A stretch of 64,000 bases of DNA, taken from CAYNST01 sp964434105 (GTDB taxonomy: Bacteria > Pseudomonadota > Gammaproteobacteria > Pseudomonadales > Cellvibrionaceae). The DNA is taken from positions 22,850-86,849 of the forward strand of contig CAYSTJ010000015.1 in assembly GCA_964434105.1 (NCBI GenBank), given 5' to 3'. A program made the position numbers and the translations under genes. Within the stretch, counting starts at the first letter, position 1. Each line of letters opens with the position of its first letter. The notes under the pieces were generated by a model that made no database searches, was not told where the DNA came from, and worked only from the letters and a program-made list of their open reading frames with translations. Of the stretch, positions 62,459 to 64,000 are shown piece after piece.

Positions 62459-63316
62459 TTAAGGGCGAGAGTCGTCGCCAATCGGGGTGAGTGTCAGACT
62501 CGCCACATCCGGTTCCTGTTCGGCAAATGCGAGAGAATATAATGAGAGTTCAATAGTGCCATCAAACGCAACCAGTGTGCCCTCGATAATGACAGTCTGT
62601 CCTGCATCGGGAATAATCACAAAATCCAGCGTGTATTCGCCCGTATCTGTCGCTGTCACATGGCGAAGCGCGAATATGGCTTCTGCCCACATGCCGTTTG
62701 GTTGCCCCGGCTGGTCAGACGAGGATCCGCTCCGAACATAAATTTCAACACGTCCATTGTCCGCATCGCTGAAATCAATCAGCTCGCATAATTCGTCTGT
62801 ATCGGGAGCGCCTTCTATCTGATTGCAGATCGCTCCCCATTTTCCGTCGATGGAAGGCAGCCAGGCCCCTGAATCGCGTCGTAGTTTGTAAGTCGGTTGC
62901 AACAATAGCGCGAATAAATCGTCCGGACCACTTGCGTCGGTTAGCATGCCCGTAAGCCCGTAATCGGCTTCTGAAAGTGTAGCTTCCCCCGCAACGCCCC
63001 GTTCCGGAATGGCCAGCGCCAGATCGGTCGAAAGTACACCGGTCTGGTCAAAGTAGCTATTTTGCGCATATATCTGTATTGGTAGCGCGCTGCCTTCTAT
63101 ACCGAATAATTGGGGCTGGCAGGCGTTTTCCAGGCGGCTGAAAAAGGTTAAAACCAGCATATCATCGGTGAATGTTGCGCCTACCTGGCACTGGTCATCG
63201 TAAAAGCCGTGTTCGACAATCCAGTGTCCGGTCACATCCAGCTCGGGCGGTGACTCCTCCCCGCAGGCCGTCAGCAAAAATAGTATTCCGATCATTGTTA
63301 TGTTTATTTTTTTCAT
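62459..63316 (-). CDS. Lipoprotein, function unknown
   Basis: 285 residues. MKKINITMIGILFLLTACGE is a clear lipoprotein signal with lipobox LTAC. The mature chain is beta-rich with several Cys (DDQCQVG, ENACQPQ, AICNQIEG, ELCELID) and ends near SLTLTPIGDDSRP. No family is recognised. GGAG 7 nt before the ATG at 63316 supports the start. The longer frame to 63445 lacks one. Confidence 0.75.
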   Translation of the reverse strand: MKKINITMIGILFLLTACGEESPPELDVTGHWIVEHGFYDDQCQVGATFTDDMLVLTFFSRLENACQPQLFGIEGSALPIQIYAQNSYFDQTGVLSTDLALAIPERGVAGEATLSEADYGLTGMLTDASGPDDLFALLLQPTYKLRRDSGAWLPSIDGKWGAICNQIEGAPDTDELCELIDFSDADNGRVEIYVRSGSSSDQPGQPNGMWAEAIFALRHVTATDTGEYTLDFVIIPDAGQTVIIEGTLVAFDGTIELSLYSLAFAEQEPDVASLTLTPIGDDSRP

Positions 63317-63618
63317 GAAATCTCCGCGGTTGAATTGAAGAACAAATGGTCCACGCTCCTGAAAGAAACTGTATTTACTGAAAGTGAACGACCAACACAC
63401 ATCGCCTGAAGCAGGATCATTCCGCATCCTGGACCCGAAGATCAATACGTAAAATTACGTAGGAATCCGATCATGCCTAATGCTTCACATTGCGCCGTCG
63501 ACACAACACAGGGTTTATGAAAACGGACTTAAGTCAAACCGCACAAACACCCTTGACCTTCTGCCTTCAACGCTGACAACAAAATAAAAGATTTGACAGG
63601 TACTGAACGCTGCCGCAC

Positions 63619-63651
63619 ATACTGTGCATACAGTATTTACACAGTATGCAC
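63619..63651 (+). promoter_or_regulatory. Overlapping inverted repeats, probable GntR (YtrA) operator
   Basis: ATACTGT-GCAT-ACAGTAT (63619-63636) and GTGCATAC-N12-GTATGCAC (63624-63631, 63644-63651) lie just before the YtrA-like relic. Autoregulatory GntR operators of the YtrA group take this kind of form. It is kept although the regulator gene is broken. Confidence 0.55.
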
Positions 63652-63656
63652 GTTTT

Positions 63657-63779
63657 ATGATGAAGGCTCCCTTTCAACTATCCCAGGCCGATAGCCGCCC
63701 GATGTAGGTCCAGATCATGGATAGCATCAAGCGGCTGGCCCGGCTTTTGGCACAGCGAGACTCGAAGAGGGAAGCGGCA
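63657..63779 (+). pseudogene. Relic of a YtrA-type GntR regulator
   Basis: The frame from 63657 reads MMKAPFQLSQADSRPM, then TAG at 63705 in place of the expected Tyr, then VQIMDSIKRL. This is the N-terminus of YtrA-like GntR regulators. After about 25 residues the sequence jumps to a short C-terminal-like tail (LAQRDSKREAA), with the helix-turn-helix and ligand parts missing. It directly abuts the ABC relic. Confidence 0.65.
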
Positions 63780-64000
63780 TGGACCTGGATTCAAATACTT
63801 TGGTTGAGATGCGGGGGGTGGTTAAGCGGTACCCGCTTATTACGCTGGAACACATCGATTTTACTCTTCCGAAAGGCCAGGTAACCGGACTGGTCGGCCC
63901 CAACGGCGCGGGCAAATCCTCCATTCTCAAGTTGTTGGTGGGCTTTTAGATTGGCAATGCGTAATCCGGAGGCAATGAACGGGCAGTCGCCGCCGATATC
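63779..64000 (+). pseudogene. Relic of a YtrB-type ABC transporter ATPase (runs to window edge)
   Basis: MDLDSNTLVEMRGVVKRYPL begins at 63779, and Walker A GPNGAGKSSILKLLVGF is intact. An in-frame TAG at 63947 and TAA at 63962 follow. After these, AVAADI near 64000 matches the usual sequence in the same frame, so the gene is decayed by point changes and small losses rather than just truncated. The continuation lies outside the window. Confidence 0.65.

Noticed and set aside
1..64000. CRISPR arrays, tRNA genes, prophage or intact transposase
   Set aside because: None seen on reading both strands. The dispersed element copies are spaced irregularly and are not CRISPR repeats.

Overview
The window reads as chromosome of a marine or plant-degrading gammaproteobacterium of the Cellvibrionales type (Cellvibrio, Saccharophagus, Gilvimarinus or Marinimicrobium relatives). 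This is an inference from the xylan genes (a GH10 lipoprotein with two binding modules, a GH11 enzyme with Ser/Gly linker and CBM60, a large TonB-dependent receptor), from the order map-glnD-dapC, and from the gammaproteobacterial rpsB-to-rnhB cluster. No phage, plasmid, CRISPR array, intact insertion sequence or tRNA was seen.

Layout. 1-1.8 kb: 3' end of clpB, a DUF4124 protein and a decayed aldo/keto reductase. 2-8.7 kb: xylan locus (GH10 lipoprotein, TonB receptor, SDR dehydrogenase). 9-11.5 kb: ilvIH. 11.7-19.2 kb: di-heme cytochrome, YihY membrane protein, CsbD, a membrane diguanylate cyclase and a hybrid sensor kinase. 19.3-24.6 kb (minus): map-glnD-dapC-nth, each gene touching or overlapping the next. 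25-40.4 kb (plus): rpsB-tsf-pyrH-frr-uppS-cdsA-dxr-rseP-bamA-skp-lpxD-fabZ-lpxA-lpxB-rnhB, the translation, isoprenoid, outer-membrane assembly and lipid A cluster. 40.4-52 kb: acyltransferase, YciH, an Fnr/Anr regulator with a DUF4202 gene, a HemN-like pseudoenzyme, lactate permease, mnmC, fldB with a CZB protein, and a SprA-type protease. 52.3-54.7 kb: trpR-trpE-trpG with a TrpR operator over the trpR start codon. 55-64 kb: phosphate symporter, several unrecognised envelope proteins, GH11 xylanase, a lipoprotein, and a broken ytrA/ytrB-type relic.

The main unexplained structure is a family of imperfect palindromic intergenic elements with 15-bp terminal inverted repeats (GTAACTATTCAGCTC and its complement). 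There are six full copies (three of about 136-143 bp, three of about 210-226 bp) and one fragment. All six full copies lie just upstream of a start codon, in the same orientation relative to the gene they precede (GH10, TonB receptor, ilvI, rpsB, lpxD, fnr). They look like MITE or ERIC-like elements that either insert in an orientation-biased way or act in 5' leaders. Other points of interest are the HemN-like protein without radical-SAM cysteines beside an FNR box, the self-regulated trpR-trpE-trpG operon, a CZB protein lacking two of four zinc ligands, and an Nth with a shifted iron-sulfur cysteine pattern.

How the genes work together: xylan is cut by Xyn10 and Xyn11 and the products are probably taken up by the TonB receptor. 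The central cluster builds ribosomes, undecaprenyl phosphate, phospholipid precursors, outer-membrane proteins and lipid A. The Fnr, HemN-like and lactate permease genes suggest an oxygen-responsive group.
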